Positions 9,385 through 19,063 are shown, counted from the stretch's first letter. The stretch is 64,000 nucleotides of DNA from Arhodomonas aquaeolei DSM 8974 (GCF_000374645.1 NZ_KB894801.1:372001-436000); one strand, 5' to 3'. Notes: generated by a model from the sequence alone, not told the origin. Made by a program: numbers and translations.

Positions 9385-10734
9385 TCAGCCGCGCCCGAGG
9401 ACCGCCGTCACCGACTCGTGGACGATCTCCACGATCCGGTCGATGTCCTCGTCGCGGGTGACGATCGGCGGCGCGAGACAGAGCACGTCACCCCGCACCC
9501 GCGTGAACAGCCCGCGATCCATGACCTCACCGAGCACCCGCGGGCCGACCTTGTCCGCCGGGTCGAAGGTCTGGCGGCTGTCGCGATCGCGGACCAGCTC
9601 CACCGCCGCCATAAGACCGAGGCCGCGCACCTCGCCGACGTTGGGGTGATCGCCGATCGCCTCACGCAGGCCGCCGATCAGGCGCTCGCCCTTGCGCGCC
9701 GCCTGGGCGGGGAAATCCTCGCCCTCGACGATGTCGAGCATCGCCAGCGCGACCGCACAGCCGACCGGGTGGGCACTGTAAGTGTAGGCATGCATCCAGG
9801 GGGTGTCCGCCTGGGCGAGGGTCGCGGCTATCTCGTCGCTGATGCCGATACCGCCGAGCGGGAAGTAGCCCGAGGTCACCGCCTTGGCGAACTGGATAAG
9901 GTCCGGTTTCACGCCCCAGTGCTCCATGCCGAACATCCGGCCGGTGCGCCCGAAGCCGGTAATCACCTCGTCGGCGACCAGCAGCACGTCGTAGGCGTCG
10001 CAGATCTCGCGGATCCGCGGGAAGTAGTCGTCCGGCGGCACGATCACGCCGCCGGCGCCCTGCACCGGCTCGGCGATGAACATCGCCACGGTCTCCGGGC
10101 CCTCGCGCAGGATCGCCTGCTCCAGCTCGTTGGCCGCGGCCACCCCCGGAGAGACACCCGCGGGGGCGTCGTAGAAGTAGGGGTACGGCGAGGGGATGTG
10201 CACGAAGCCCGGCACCCGGGGCTCGAACAGGCCCCAGTACGGCGCCATGCCGGTGGCGGACATGGCCGCCAGGGTCACACCATGATAGCCCCACTGGCGG
10301 GCGATCACCTTGGTCTTCTCCGGTCGACCCTTCATCTTCCAGTACGAGCGCGCCATCTTGAAGTTGCTGTCGCTCGCCTCGCCCCCGCCGGAGGTGAAGA
10401 AGAAGCGGTTGATACCCTCGGCGGTGATGCCGGCGAGGCGCTCGCCCAGCTCGATTGCCCGCTCGTTGGTGCTCCCGGAGTAGCCGGACGCATAGGGCAG
10501 GCGCATCATCTGTGCGCTCGCGGCATCCACCAGCTCCCGGCGGCCATGCCCCGCAGAGACGTTCCACAGCCCGGAGAGGCCGTCGATGAAGCGCCGGCCG
10601 TCCGCGTCCGTGAGCCAGGCGCCCTCGCCGCTCACCCACACGCGCCCGCCCTGATGGGCGGCGTTGTGCTGCAGCGGATGAACCAGGTGGGCGAGATCGC
10701 GCTCGATGAGCGCAGCGTTGCCGTCGGTAGCCAT
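9385..10734 (-). CDS. Class III (omega) aminotransferase
   Basis: 449 aa, PLP-dependent fold type I. The PLP Lys lies in IQFAKAVTSGYFPLGG; LLVADEVITGFGRTG holds the Asp that contacts the pyridine nitrogen; FFTSGGGEASDSNFKMAR is the phosphate-binding region. It resembles the putrescine/beta-alanine/taurine:pyruvate aminotransferases, so an omega-amino substrate with pyruvate as acceptor is likely. GAGGG precedes the ATG. It lies upstream of the SDR-LLM pair (76-bp gap, same strand) and could be co-transcribed; a shared pathway is not demonstrated. Confidence 0.92.
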   Translation of the reverse strand: MATDGNAALIERDLAHLVHPLQHNAAHQGGRVWVSGEGAWLTDADGRRFIDGLSGLWNVSAGHGRRELVDAASAQMMRLPYASGYSGSTNERAIELGERLAGITAEGINRFFFTSGGGEASDSNFKMARSYWKMKGRPEKTKVIARQWGYHGVTLAAMSATGMAPYWGLFEPRVPGFVHIPSPYPYFYDAPAGVSPGVAAANELEQAILREGPETVAMFIAEPVQGAGGVIVPPDDYFPRIREICDAYDVLLVADEVITGFGRTGRMFGMEHWGVKPDLIQFAKAVTSGYFPLGGIGISDEIAATLAQADTPWMHAYTYSAHPVGCAVALAMLDIVEGEDFPAQAARKGERLIGGLREAIGDHPNVGEVRGLGLMAAVELVRDRDSRQTFDPADKVGPRVLGEVMDRGLFTRVRGDVLCLAPPIVTRDEDIDRIVEIVHESVTAVLGRG

Positions 10735-10952
10735 GCAATACCCTCACTGTTGTCTGTCTGGGATCGGATTACTCCCGCATGTTAGACCTCATCGGCGATC
10801 GGGGCACCCTCGGGGGAGCGAACGAAGGGAAGGGCGGGGAACAAGAGCCCCGGTTCGCCGGTCCACGTACATGTTGCGCCCGCCCGTGCACGGCACGGAC
10901 GGACCGACGTCGACCCAGGTCTCTCGGCAACAAACGCAACAGAGGCGTACCC

Positions 10953-12332
10953 ATGAAGCGACTCAAAACACTCACTGCCGCACTACTTATGGGCGTGGCC
11001 ACCGTGGTCATGCAGCCCGCCTTCGCCGCCCTGCCCGATGCGGGTGGCAGCGAATCCGGCATGCCCACCCTCGCCCCGCTCGTGCAGAAGGTCTCGCCCG
11101 CCGTGGTGAACGTCTCCACCCGGGGCACGATCGAGACCGAACAGAACCCCCTGATGCAGGACCCCTTCTTCCGCCGTTTCTTCGGCGACCAGATGCCCCA
11201 GCAGCAGCGCGAGGTCCGCGCCCTGGGCTCGGGCGTGATCGTCAACGCGGATAAGGGCTACATCCTCACCAATAACCACGTGATCGCCAATGCGGACGAG
11301 ATCACCGTGGGCACCACCGACGACCGCCAGTTCAAGGCCAAGGTCATCGGCGCGGACCCGGAGACGGATATCGCCGTCATCCAGATCGACGCCGACAACC
11401 TCACCCAGGTGAAGATGGGCGACTCCAGCACACTGCGCACCGGCGACTACGTCGTCGCGCTGGGTAACCCGTTCGGCCTGGAACACACGGTGACCAGCGG
11501 CATCGTCAGCGGCCTCGGCCGCAGCCTGTCCGGGCAGATCCGCGACACCCGCATCCAGGACTTCATCCAGACGGACGCCTCGATCAACCCCGGCAACTCC
11601 GGCGGCGCACTGGTCAACCTCAAGGGCGAGCTGGTCGGCATCAACACCGCCATCCTCTCGCGTAGCGGCGGCAACATCGGCATCGGCTTCGCCGTGCCGA
11701 TCAACCTGGCCAGCCAGGTCATGGACCAGCTCATCAAGTACGGCGAGGTCCACCGCGGTGTGCTCGGCGTGCGCGTGCAGGACGTCACGCCGGACATCGC
11801 CGAGGCGATGGGGCTCGATGACCGTCACGGTGCGCTGATCTCCCAGGTCAGCCCGGACTCCGCCGCCGAGAAGGCCGGTCTGAAGGCCGGTGACGTGGTC
11901 ACCGAGGTGGACGGCAAGCCCATTGGTGACGCCGCGGAGCTCGCCAAGGTCATCGGCCTGCGCGAGGTCGGCGAGCAGGTGAAGCTGACCGTCGTGCGCG
12001 ACGGCGAGACCCAGACCATCAAGGCCAAGGTGGGCAAGCGCCCCGATGAGGCGACGCAGGCCACCGTCGAGGGTGGTCCGCTGGAGGGCATCCAGGTCGG
12101 CGAGCTGGACGAGCGCTCCAAGCTCTACGGTAAGGTCGAGGGCGTTCTCGTCACCGGCGTCAGCCGCGACGCCCCCGCCGCCGGCACGCTGCAGCCCGGC
12201 GACGTCATCACCTCCGTGAATCGTCAGCCGGTGACCTCCGTGGCGGAGTTCAACCGCGCCGCGTCGGGCAAGGACAAACTCCTGCTGCACGTGCGCCGTG
12301 GCAACGCCGCACTGTTCGTCGTGCTGCGCTGA
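10953..12332 (+). CDS. degQ: Periplasmic serine protease of the DegP/DegQ (HtrA) family
   Basis: 459 aa from the ATG at 10953; the frame opens earlier, but this Met begins a clear signal peptide (MKRLKT... to PAFA, about 25 residues). The trypsin-like domain carries the catalytic His in LTNNHVIAN, Asp in PETDIAVIQID and Ser in NPGNSGGALVN. Two PDZ domains follow (about 255-345 and 370-455). The length fits DegQ (about 455) better than DegP. It degrades or refolds misfolded envelope proteins. A strong stem-loop follows the stop. Confidence 0.95.
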   Translation: MKRLKTLTAALLMGVATVVMQPAFAALPDAGGSESGMPTLAPLVQKVSPAVVNVSTRGTIETEQNPLMQDPFFRRFFGDQMPQQQREVRALGSGVIVNADKGYILTNNHVIANADEITVGTTDDRQFKAKVIGADPETDIAVIQIDADNLTQVKMGDSSTLRTGDYVVALGNPFGLEHTVTSGIVSGLGRSLSGQIRDTRIQDFIQTDASINPGNSGGALVNLKGELVGINTAILSRSGGNIGIGFAVPINLASQVMDQLIKYGEVHRGVLGVRVQDVTPDIAEAMGLDDRHGALISQVSPDSAAEKAGLKAGDVVTEVDGKPIGDAAELAKVIGLREVGEQVKLTVVRDGETQTIKAKVGKRPDEATQATVEGGPLEGIQVGELDERSKLYGKVEGVLVTGVSRDAPAAGTLQPGDVITSVNRQPVTSVAEFNRAASGKDKLLLHVRRGNAALFVVLR

Positions 12333-12339
12333 CGACGCC

Positions 12340-12366
12340 ACCGGGGCCGCCGCCGGCGGCCCCGGT
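12340..12366. terminator. Stem-loop between convergent degQ and TVP38 genes
   Basis: Perfect 11-bp stem (arms 12340-12350 and 12356-12366) with a 5-nt loop, directly after degQ. It lacks a T-run on either side, so termination may be Rho-assisted or act simply as a barrier between converging transcripts. Confidence 0.55.
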
Positions 12367-13040
12367 TATCCGCGGTAGCGCGCCACGGCCACGCGCAGCG
12401 CCGCGATCACGCCCAGCGCCAGGGCGATCCCGCCCAGCGTCCACGCCACCCCACTGAAGCTCTCTGCACGCACCAGCGAGGCGAGCTGGCTGCCCAGCAC
12501 CGTCATCGCCAGCACCCCGGGCAGGATGCCGACCAGCGTGCCTAGCATGTAGTCGCGGAAGCGCAGGTGAAAGGCACCGGCGACCATGTTGGTCACCGTG
12601 AACGGCGCCAGCGGCAACAGCGAAATGACGATCATCGTACGCACGCCCCGGGCCGACAGCGCCGAGGCCAGCGCATTGAGCCGCCGGCCGCCGTGGCGCA
12701 CCACCGCCTCGCGGCCCATGTAGCGCCCGATCCAGTAGGTCGCCGCCGCGGCGAGCAGCGTGCCCGCAACGGCGTAGAAGGACCCCGTGAACGCCCCGAA
12801 GATAAGCCCGGTAGCCGTCACCATAACGCTCAGCGGAAACACCACGAGCGAGGCCAGCACGTAGGCAAGCAGCACCAGCGGCGGCATCCAGCGGCTGTCA
12901 CCGAGGGCGGTGACCCAGCGCAGCCAGTCCTCCAGGACCGCTACGGTGATGACCTCCTTCAGCGCGAGCCACTGCCAGAGTCCGGCAAGCAACCCCAGCG
13001 TCAGCAAAAACGCCAGGACCAGCCACAGTCGTCTCGGCAA
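12366..13040 (-). CDS. TVP38/TMEM64 (DedA-related) inner-membrane protein
   Basis: 224 aa with about five or six membrane segments. The SNARE-associated/VTT core is visible: FPLSVMVTATGLIFGAFTGSFYAVAGTLLAAAATYWIGRYMG and RTMIVISLLPLAPFTVTNMVAGA are split across residues 65-165. The family is related to DedA proteins, some of which move undecaprenyl phosphate or other lipids; the role here is unknown. The start is a TTG at 13040 preceded by GGGAGA; no in-frame ATG fits. Confidence 0.88.
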   Translation of the reverse strand: MPRRLWLVLAFLLTLGLLAGLWQWLALKEVITVAVLEDWLRWVTALGDSRWMPPLVLLAYVLASLVVFPLSVMVTATGLIFGAFTGSFYAVAGTLLAAAATYWIGRYMGREAVVRHGGRRLNALASALSARGVRTMIVISLLPLAPFTVTNMVAGAFHLRFRDYMLGTLVGILPGVLAMTVLGSQLASLVRAESFSGVAWTLGGIALALGVIAALRVAVARYRG

Positions 13041-13159
13041 GACACATCTCCCTTGTCCACGGGCACGGTGCAGCCGTCACCCGGCGCGCCGGCGCCCGAC
13101 GTTCACGGCCGCGGACGCGACCCTGGCAGCGGCGTCCGCTGACCACACGGCGGATTCTC

Positions 13160-13615
13160 TCACGTCGCACGGCGGCACGCCGGACGCGGCCGGCCGGCCA
13201 GGCGAAGCCCGTCGCGCATGTTGAGCCCCATGAGCGTGAGATTCACCGCCCCGGCGAGGAGTTCCAGCGCCTGTACGGCAAAGAAGGTCCCGTCCAGCAT
13301 TCCCACCGAAGCCCGCATCTGCAGGAACACGGCACAGGGCACGAGCACCAGCACCCCGTTGGCCGCGATGACCGGCATCCGCCGACGTTTCCTCCCGAGT
13401 AGCGCGCCGCCACGTCCGCGGGCCATACGCGAGCCGCTGGCGGCGGTCGCCATCAGCGCCGGGATCAGCACTGTCATGGCCCAGAGGATGTCCGTCTTGA
13501 CGCGTACCACCGCGGCCTCCCCGAGCCAGAGCTCGGAGATCACCGTGGACATCCAGAAGATCGCGATGAGGGCCAGGGCGAGCACACCCGCCCCGGCATG
13601 AACGCGCGCGCTCAC
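13160..13615 (-). CDS. Four-helix inner-membrane protein, function unknown
   Basis: 151 aa with four predicted membrane helices and a basic loop (GRKRRRM) in the middle. I do not recognise a named family. The GTG start at 13615 overlaps the stop of the MarR gene by 4 bp, so it is translationally coupled to that regulator and presumably under the same palindromic operator. MarR-coupled small membrane proteins are often stress- or efflux-related, but nothing in this sequence proves transport. Confidence 0.7.
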   Translation of the reverse strand: MSARVHAGAGVLALALIAIFWMSTVISELWLGEAAVVRVKTDILWAMTVLIPALMATAASGSRMARGRGGALLGRKRRRMPVIAANGVLVLVPCAVFLQMRASVGMLDGTFFAVQALELLAGAVNLTLMGLNMRDGLRLAGRPRPACRRAT

Positions 13616-14085
13616 GACCCACCCGCCCCGACGGCGGTCACCGCCGGCTCGTGGGCCGTCTCAAGAAGACTGAGCACGCGCAACGCCGCGCGGAGGTCCG
13701 ACTCGTCCAGGTGACCGGCGAGGCGCGCGGCATGCTCGCGCCACTGCGCCTCCGCCGCGGCATACGCGGACTCGCCGCGGGGCGTGAGCGCATACAGCGG
13801 CGAGCGCCGGTGGCCGGGGTTGGGCCGCTCGACCACCAGTCCCTCCGCCGCCAGCCGCTGGAGCTGCTTGCGCGCCCCCTGCCGGCTGACGCCCATGGCA
13901 TCCGCGATGCGGGGTGTGGTCAACGCCTCGCCCGCGAGGGCGAGCGCCCCCAGCATCTGCCAGCGCGCGCTGGTGAGACCCAGCGGGGCGACGAAGCTGT
14001 CGCCCCACTCGATCAGGCGCCCGTGGGCGCGGAAGACGGCGAGCACCGTCTCAGTGATTCGCTCGACACTCGACCCGGGCATGGC
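13612..14085 (-). CDS. MarR-family transcriptional regulator
   Basis: 157 aa from the ATG at 14085 (CCGGAG with 8-nt spacing). The winged helix is clear: ALTTPRIADAMGVSRQGARKQLQRLAAEGLV and GHRRSPLYALTPRGESA. The longer frame starting TTG at 14130 would begin inside the perfect palindrome at 14124-14141, arguing against it. It heads an operon with the coupled membrane-protein gene and is probably autoregulated. Confidence 0.9.
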   Translation of the reverse strand, partial: AMPGSSVERITETVLAVFRAHGRLIEWGDSFVAPLGLTSARWQMLGALALAGEALTTPRIADAMGVSRQGARKQLQRLAAEGLVVERPNPGHRRSPLYALTPRGESAYAAAEAQWREHAARLAGHLDESDLRAALRVLSLLETAHEPAVTAVGAGGS

Positions 14086-14123
14086 GTTACTCCGGTAGGG
14101 ACCATGGGGTCGATCGTCAGTTA

Positions 14124-14141
14124 TTGACAACCGGTTGTCAA
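14124..14141. promoter_or_regulatory. Perfect 18-bp palindrome, predicted MarR operator
   Basis: TTGACAACCGGTTGTCAA lies 39 bp upstream of the marR start. Its first six bases form a perfect -35 box (TTGACA) on the minus strand, with a weak -10 (GACGAT) 17 nt later, so a bound dimer would block RNA polymerase. Confidence 0.75.
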
Positions 14142-14170
14142 ATGCCGCCGGTCGGCAACGGCGGGCTCGG

Positions 14171-15154
14171 TCAGCGGTTCACGTCGACGACCCGCCGGCC
14201 GCGGACCTCGCCGGCCATAAGTGCCGACGCCCCGGGAATCACGGCCTCCAGACCGATCTCCCCGGCGATGGTCTCCAGAACACCCTCGTCGAGGCTGTCC
14301 GCGAGCCGGCCCCACGCCTCCAGGCGGTCCTCACGAGGCCGCATCACGCTGTCCACCCCCGCGAGAGTCACACCCCGCAGGATGAACGGCGCCACCGTCG
14401 CAGGCAGGTCCATGCCCTGGGCGAGGCCGCAGGCGGCCACCGTACCGCCGTAGCGCGTGCCGGCGCAGACGTTCGCGAGCGTGTGGCTACCGGCGGTGTC
14501 CACCGCGCCGGCCCAGCGCTCCTTGCCGAGCGGCTTCCCCGCCCCGGAGAGCTCGGCGCGGTCGATAATCTCCGCCGCGCCCAGGCCATGGAGATAGTCC
14601 GCCTCCTGGGTGCGCCCGGTGGCCGCGATCACCCGATAACCCAGGTGCGAGAGCAGCGCGATCGCGAAGCCACCGACACCGCCGCCCGCACCGGTGACGA
14701 GCACGTCCCCGCGATCCGGCGTTACCCCGTTGCGCTCCAGGGCCATCACGCAGAGCATCGCCGTGTAGCCCGCGGTGCCGATAGCCATGGCGTCCCGCGT
14801 GGAGAAGCGCTCCGGCAGCGGGATCAGCCACTCGCCTTTCAGGCGCGCCCGCTGGGCGAGGCCGCCCCAGTGGGTCTCGCCCACGCCCCAGCCGTTGAGC
14901 ACGACCCGGTCACCCGGCGAGAGGCCCGGCGCCGTCGTCTCCTCGACCGTGCCGGCAAGGTCGATGCCCGGGACCATCGGAAACCGGCGGACCACCGGCC
15001 CCTTGCCGGTGATCGCAAGCGCGTCCTTGTAGTTGATAGTGCTGTAGTCAACCCGGACGGTCGTGTCCCCTTCCGGCAGCTGGCCCTCATCCAGCTCTGC
15101 CACCCGGGCGCTGTAGTCGTCGCCGTCCTTCTCGATGAGGATGCCCTTGAACAT
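14171..15154 (-). CDS. acuI: Acrylyl-CoA reductase (NADPH), AcuI/YhdH type
   Basis: 327 aa, zinc-free medium-chain dehydrogenase/quinone-oxidoreductase fold. The N-terminus ([10 protein letters not shown]), [18 protein letters not shown] and the nucleotide motif [10 protein letters not shown] are characteristic of AcuI/YhdH, which reduces toxic acryloyl-CoA to propionyl-CoA, for example during DMSP or acrylate breakdown. Start: ATG at 15154 with AGGAGG; the frame stays open upstream into non-homologous sequence, which I exclude. It follows the TetR gene at 15199 (44-nt gap), the same pairing as acuR-acuI in Rhodobacter. Confidence 0.93.
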   Translation of the reverse strand: MFKGILIEKDGDDYSARVAELDEGQLPEGDTTVRVDYSTINYKDALAITGKGPVVRRFPMVPGIDLAGTVEETTAPGLSPGDRVVLNGWGVGETHWGGLAQRARLKGEWLIPLPERFSTRDAMAIGTAGYTAMLCVMALERNGVTPDRGDVLVTGAGGGVGGFAIALLSHLGYRVIAATGRTQEADYLHGLGAAEIIDRAELSGAGKPLGKERWAGAVDTAGSHTLANVCAGTRYGGTVAACGLAQGMDLPATVAPFILRGVTLAGVDSVMRPREDRLEAWGRLADSLDEGVLETIAGEIGLEAVIPGASALMAGEVRGRRVVDVNR

Positions 15155-15198
15155 GCGTGCTCCTCCTGGGATCTGCATTGCCGATGGATCGCCGCCAC

Positions 15199-15834
15199 TC
15201 AGCGGGGCAGGCCCGCCACGAAGCCGGCGAAGAAGACGTCGAGGGGGTGCTCGGTGCGCGTCAGGCGCGCGCGCATCACCGCCCCCTCCCAACCAATCCA
15301 GAAACACTCCGCGAGCGCGTCGCAGTCCGCGTCCGGCGCGAGCTCGCCGGCCTCCTGTGCCGCAGCCAGACAGCGCGCCACCCGCGCCTGCCAGTCCGCC
15401 AGCGTGTCGAGGAGCTGCTCGCGAAAGCCCTCGGGCAGCGCGCCCACCTCCTGGCCAAGATTCCCCACCAGGCACCCGCGGCGGAAGCCGTGCCGGGCCA
15501 TACCCGCCTTGGCGTCGTCCACGAACGCGGCGAGCCGGTCCAGCGGCGGGGTCGACGCATCCAGCAGCCAACGGTCCAGCTTGCCGGCGAAGTACGCCGC
15601 GTAATCCGCCAGCACCGCGCGGCCGAAGGCCTCCTTGCTGTCGAAGTAGTGATAGAACGAGCCCTTGGGTACGCCCACGCGGCGGAGGATCCCGTCGATC
15701 CCCGTGGCGGTGAAGCCCTGCTCCGTGAGCACCGCCGTACCGCTGCGGATCAGCGCCTCGCGCGTATCCGCATACGCCCTGGGTATCTTCGGCGGCCGCC
15801 CGCGGCGACGTTTCGGCGTGGCTGTCGTGTTCAT
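15199..15834 (-). CDS. acuR: TetR-family repressor, AcuR-like
   Basis: 211 aa from the ATG at 15834. A basic leader (KRRRGRPPK) precedes the TetR helix-turn-helix ([28 protein letters not shown]). The C-terminal ligand domain matches the TetR group that includes AcuR, which senses acrylate. It precedes acuI in an apparent operon. The start codon has no Shine-Dalgarno; a perfect -10 box lies only 7 nt upstream, predicting a leaderless mRNA. Confidence 0.85.
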   Translation of the reverse strand: MNTTATPKRRRGRPPKIPRAYADTREALIRSGTAVLTEQGFTATGIDGILRRVGVPKGSFYHYFDSKEAFGRAVLADYAAYFAGKLDRWLLDASTPPLDRLAAFVDDAKAGMARHGFRRGCLVGNLGQEVGALPEGFREQLLDTLADWQARVARCLAAAQEAGELAPDADCDALAECFWIGWEGAVMRARLTRTEHPLDVFFAGFVAGLPR

Positions 15835-15841
15835 GCCGTTA

Positions 15842-15863
15842 ATTATAGACCGATCGTCTATAA
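15842..15863 (-). promoter_or_regulatory. acuR promoter overlapping a TetR-type operator
   Basis: Arms TTATAGAC (15843-15850) and GTCTATAA (15856-15863) flank CGATC: a perfect 8-bp inverted repeat. On the minus strand a consensus -10 TATAAT occupies 15842-15847, placing the start of transcription within about one base of the acuR ATG. On the plus strand the other arm gives TATAAA, possibly a -10 for the divergent DUF1232 gene. Confidence 0.75.
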
Positions 15864-15936
15864 ATACCCAAACGCCCCCATGAAAGGCACGATATGCGCC
15901 AGAGATAAGGCGCCGGGAACCCGGCCGGAGGTCGCG

Positions 15937-16266
15937 ATGGGACGATGGCGGACGTTCGCGGCGAGCATCGGGCAGGAGGTCGCCACCTACCGGGCGATCG
16001 CGCGGCACCCGAATACGCCTGTTGCCTCCCGCGCCCTGATCGCCGTCGCCGTGGGCTACCTGCTCTCACCCATCGACCTGATCCCGGATTTCGTGCCGGT
16101 ACTCGGCCATCTCGACGACGTGCTCATCGTGCCGGGCCTTATCGCGCTGGCCCTCTGGCTCGTGCCGGACGACGTTGTCAGGGATGCCCGGGAGGCGACG
16201 CAGCGGAAAACTACGTCGCCGAAAGGGCATGAACGCGGGCAGACGCCCTCACCGTGCAGGCGCTGA
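15937..16266 (+). CDS. DUF1232 (YkvA-like) membrane protein
   Basis: 109 aa. The core AVGYLLSPIDLIPDFVPVLGHLDDV at residues 38-62 is the DUF1232 signature (listed here as SPIDLIPDF and GHLDDV), followed by a hydrophobic helix. Start: ATG at 15937 with GGAGG; an upstream ATG at 15880 lacks one. Function unknown. It diverges from acuR and may share its operator region. Confidence 0.82.
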   Translation: MGRWRTFAASIGQEVATYRAIARHPNTPVASRALIAVAVGYLLSPIDLIPDFVPVLGHLDDVLIVPGLIALALWLVPDDVVRDAREATQRKTTSPKGHERGQTPSPCRR

Positions 16267-16383
16267 CTCCCGGACAGCGCAGGCGCAACCGGGGCGGAGG
16301 GTCTCCGGGCAACGCAACGGGCCCTCGCCCGTCGGACGAAAAGACGACCGCCCGCGGGATCGTGGCGCGGTCGCACCGTAAGT

Positions 16384-16421
16384 CGGGCATACCGGGCACG
16401 CCGGGCGGACCGGCATGCCCG
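16384..16421. terminator. Stem-loop downstream of catalase and DUF1232 gene
   Basis: CGGGCATACCGG and CCGGCATGCCCG pair at 11 of 12 positions around a 14-nt loop. It sits between convergent genes and has no T-run, so a terminator role is tentative. Confidence 0.4.
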
Positions 16422-16435
16422 GGATTCAGGCCGCG

Positions 16436-17887
16436 TCAGCCACCGCGGACGCCCTTCTCGATGCGCTTGCCGATCGCCAGGTCGACGTTGCGCCAGTACT
16501 CGAACGCCCGCTCGAGCACCGGCTCCGAGACGCCGCCCTTGAGGTGGCCGACAACGTTGCTGACCAGCCGCTCGCGGGCGGCCTCGTCCATCACCTCGCG
16601 GACCAGGGTGCCGGCCTGGCCGAAGTCGTCGTCGTCCCTGCGCAGGGTATAGGCCTGGCGGACGAAATCACCGCTGGCCTCCCAGGTCGCCGCCTCCGGG
16701 TATCGCTCCGGATCCGCGGCGGGCCCGCCCTTGGAGTTGGGCGCGTAGACCGGGTCCGAGACCTTCTGCACCCGCATCGCCCCGTCCTTGGAGTAGCTGT
16801 GCACCGGGCACTGCGGCGCGTTCACCGGGATCTGCTTGTAGTTCACCCCGAGCCGGGCCCGGTGGGCGTCGGCGTAGGAGAACACCCGCGCGAGCAGCAT
16901 CTTGTCCGGACTGACGCCGGTGCCGGGCACCATGTTGTTGGGCTCGAACGCCGCCTGCTCGATCTCGGTGTGGTAGTCGGTCGGATTGCGGTCCAGGGTC
17001 AGCCGGCCGACCTCGATCAGTGGGTAGTCCTCGTGCGGCCAGACCTTGGTGAGGTCGAAGGGGTTGAAGCGGTAGGTCTCCGCATCCTCGAACGGCATGA
17101 TCTGCATGTACAGCGTCCAGCTCGGGTAGTTGCCGCGCCGGATCGCCTCGTAGAGGTCGCGGGTGTGGTAGTCGCCGTCCGAACCGGCGAGCTGGTCCGC
17201 CTCCTCCTGGGTGAGGCACTCGATGCCCTGGTCGGTCTTGAAGTGATACTTCACCCAGAACTTCTCGCCCTGGGCGTTCACCCACATGTACGTGTGGCTG
17301 GAGTAGCCGTTCATGTGGCGCCAGGTCTTCGGGATCCCCCGGTCGCCCATCAGCCAGGCCACCTGGTGGGCGGACTCCGGCGAGAGCGTCCAGAAGTCCC
17401 ACTGCATGTCATGGTCGCGGAGGTTGGTGTCGGCACGGCGCTTCTGCGAGCGGATGAAGTGCTGGAACTTCATCGGATCGCGGAGGAAGAACACCGGTGT
17501 GTTGTTCCCCACCATGTCGAAGTTGCCCTCGGGGGTGTAGAACTTCACCGCGAAGCCCCGCGGATCGCGCCAGGTGTCCGGGCTGCCCCGCTCGCCGGCA
17601 ACGGTGGAGAAGCGGATCAGCACGTCCGTCTTCGCCCCCGGCTGGAACAGCGCCGCCTTGGTATAGCGACTGACATCGCTGGTCACCTCGAAGCGCCCGA
17701 ACGCCCCTCCCCCCTTGGCATGCGGCTGGCGCTCCGGGATCCGCTCCCGGTTGAAGTTCGCCATCTGCTCGATCAGGTAGTGATCGTGCAGCACGATCGG
17801 CCCGTTCGGTCCGACCGTAAGGGAGTGTTCATCGCTGGAGACAGGGATGCCAGCATCCGTTGTCGTGGGCTTTCCTTTATCAGCCAT
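16436..17887 (-). CDS. Haem catalase (clade 3 type)
   Basis: 483 aa, the short-subunit monofunctional catalase length. Distal His56 lies in [16 protein letters not shown]; the proximal haem ligand is Tyr338 in [10 protein letters not shown]; the NADPH-binding and wrapping segments ([24 protein letters not shown]) are present. It breaks down hydrogen peroxide in the cytoplasm. The distal motif has QP where many catalases have VV, a small departure that does not touch catalytic residues. Start ATG at 17887 with AGGAGG. Monocistronic; no OxyR gene is adjacent. Confidence 0.96.
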   Translation of the reverse strand: MADKGKPTTTDAGIPVSSDEHSLTVGPNGPIVLHDHYLIEQMANFNRERIPERQPHAKGGGAFGRFEVTSDVSRYTKAALFQPGAKTDVLIRFSTVAGERGSPDTWRDPRGFAVKFYTPEGNFDMVGNNTPVFFLRDPMKFQHFIRSQKRRADTNLRDHDMQWDFWTLSPESAHQVAWLMGDRGIPKTWRHMNGYSSHTYMWVNAQGEKFWVKYHFKTDQGIECLTQEEADQLAGSDGDYHTRDLYEAIRRGNYPSWTLYMQIMPFEDAETYRFNPFDLTKVWPHEDYPLIEVGRLTLDRNPTDYHTEIEQAAFEPNNMVPGTGVSPDKMLLARVFSYADAHRARLGVNYKQIPVNAPQCPVHSYSKDGAMRVQKVSDPVYAPNSKGGPAADPERYPEAATWEASGDFVRQAYTLRRDDDDFGQAGTLVREVMDEAARERLVSNVVGHLKGGVSEPVLERAFEYWRNVDLAIGKRIEKGVRGG

Positions 17888-18029
17888 GGCGAATCCTCCT
17901 GATGCCGCTGTCCGCGGCTACACCATCCTGGGGATATCCTCTACACCACTTGCAGCATGGTTCAGACGCAGGACGTCGACAAGGCGAAAAGCCATTGACG
18001 AACCGGGAAAAAGCGGGACGATACGCGGC

Positions 18030-18872
18030 TCACGCGGCGGTAGCGATGAACGTCGATGCAGACAGATGACAGGTTCCGGAAAGCTGGCCCTCGAGGATGA
18101 ACAGCCGCGGCGCTGCCGCGAAATCGAACAACCGGTAGAGGTGATATTGCCCCTGCGCCTCCGCAGAGACATCCACCTCGTTGCGGGAGAGGAAGAACGG
18201 CGTGTCCTGGCCGTACTTGGTAGTCTTCACCTCGATCAGCCGGGGGGCACCGGAGGACTCGAAGGACAGGACATCGTAACCCGCTCCGTCGCCACGGGTC
18301 CTGGCGACATGCTCTATGCGTGCCGCCAGCGGTTCCCTGCCCGCCTGAATGAGCCGGGCGCACTCGTAGTTGATGACGAACCGCTCGCCGGCCTCGCCCA
18401 GGGATCGATTCCGCGCCTCGCGCTCCAGGTAATTCACGCTGAACGGCGGCCGGCGCACCGGTGCCTCCGCGACCCGAGGCTGTCGTGTCCGGCCTTTCGG
18501 CCGTTCTGTCAGGACGGCGAGGATGTCGTCGACCTCCGGCACGGTGACCCGCCGATCCGCGCTATCCGCCGCGATCTCCAGCAGTCGCTCCCGCGTCGCA
18601 AGCTGCTCCGAGACCTCCTCGAGAAGCGCGCCCTGGTAGTTGCTGCGACGCTTGTAGCCCGCGATGAACGGGAAGCCGAGATCGATGAGCGCGGCACTTA
18701 TATTCGCGTGCTTGTACTCCACCGCCTGTGCCGAACGGCCGTTCAGGCGGGGGAGAAGCCGCTGCCGATGCGCCGTCTTGTTGTAGCGCACCCCCGAGAG
18801 CTCGGCCTCGAGCATATCCAGGTAGTCGGCTACCGTCGCGGCCACCTCCGCACGGGACCAGCTGTCCGTCAT
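18030..18872 (-). CDS. DUF3883 domain protein (PD-(D/E)XK nuclease-like)
   Basis: 280 aa. Residues about 160-265 form a DUF3883 domain: GEAGERFV, GAGYDVLSF and IEVKTT give the E...D...ExK arrangement of PD-(D/E)XK folds. The N-terminal 110 residues are helical, with a segment (YNKTAHRQRLLPRL...KHANISAALIDLGFPFIAGYKRR) resembling the N-terminal region of other DUF3883 proteins. Such domains occur in restriction- and defence-related proteins, but none of the usual partners is nearby. It lies just downstream of tRNA-Ser. GC content matches the surroundings. Confidence 0.8.
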   Translation of the reverse strand: MTDSWSRAEVAATVADYLDMLEAELSGVRYNKTAHRQRLLPRLNGRSAQAVEYKHANISAALIDLGFPFIAGYKRRSNYQGALLEEVSEQLATRERLLEIAADSADRRVTVPEVDDILAVLTERPKGRTRQPRVAEAPVRRPPFSVNYLEREARNRSLGEAGERFVINYECARLIQAGREPLAARIEHVARTRGDGAGYDVLSFESSGAPRLIEVKTTKYGQDTPFFLSRNEVDVSAEAQGQYHLYRLFDFAAAPRLFILEGQLSGTCHLSASTFIATAA

Positions 18873-19063
18873 TGCCCCAAGTCCCCTTGCCGGATCACGG
18901 TCACGAACAGGGCATACACCCGATTGCTCAGTACGTACGACCAGGTTAGAGGGTACAGCGCGCCGCCGTCACCTCCGCCGGCAACGGGCGCCAGTTACTC
19001 TGGCACTCCGCGTGGTACCGGCCGGCCTGCCGAGGGCTATGCAACGAGCTTTTCGGGAAGGAT

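Noticed and set aside
10983-12341. 452-codon frame antisense to degQ
   Set aside because: Shadow of degQ; translation has no domain and degQ is unambiguous.
16384-16421. Integration or recombination site at the GC-rich dyad after catalase
   Set aside because: Position between convergent genes and simple hairpin shape fit a terminator; no second copy noticed.
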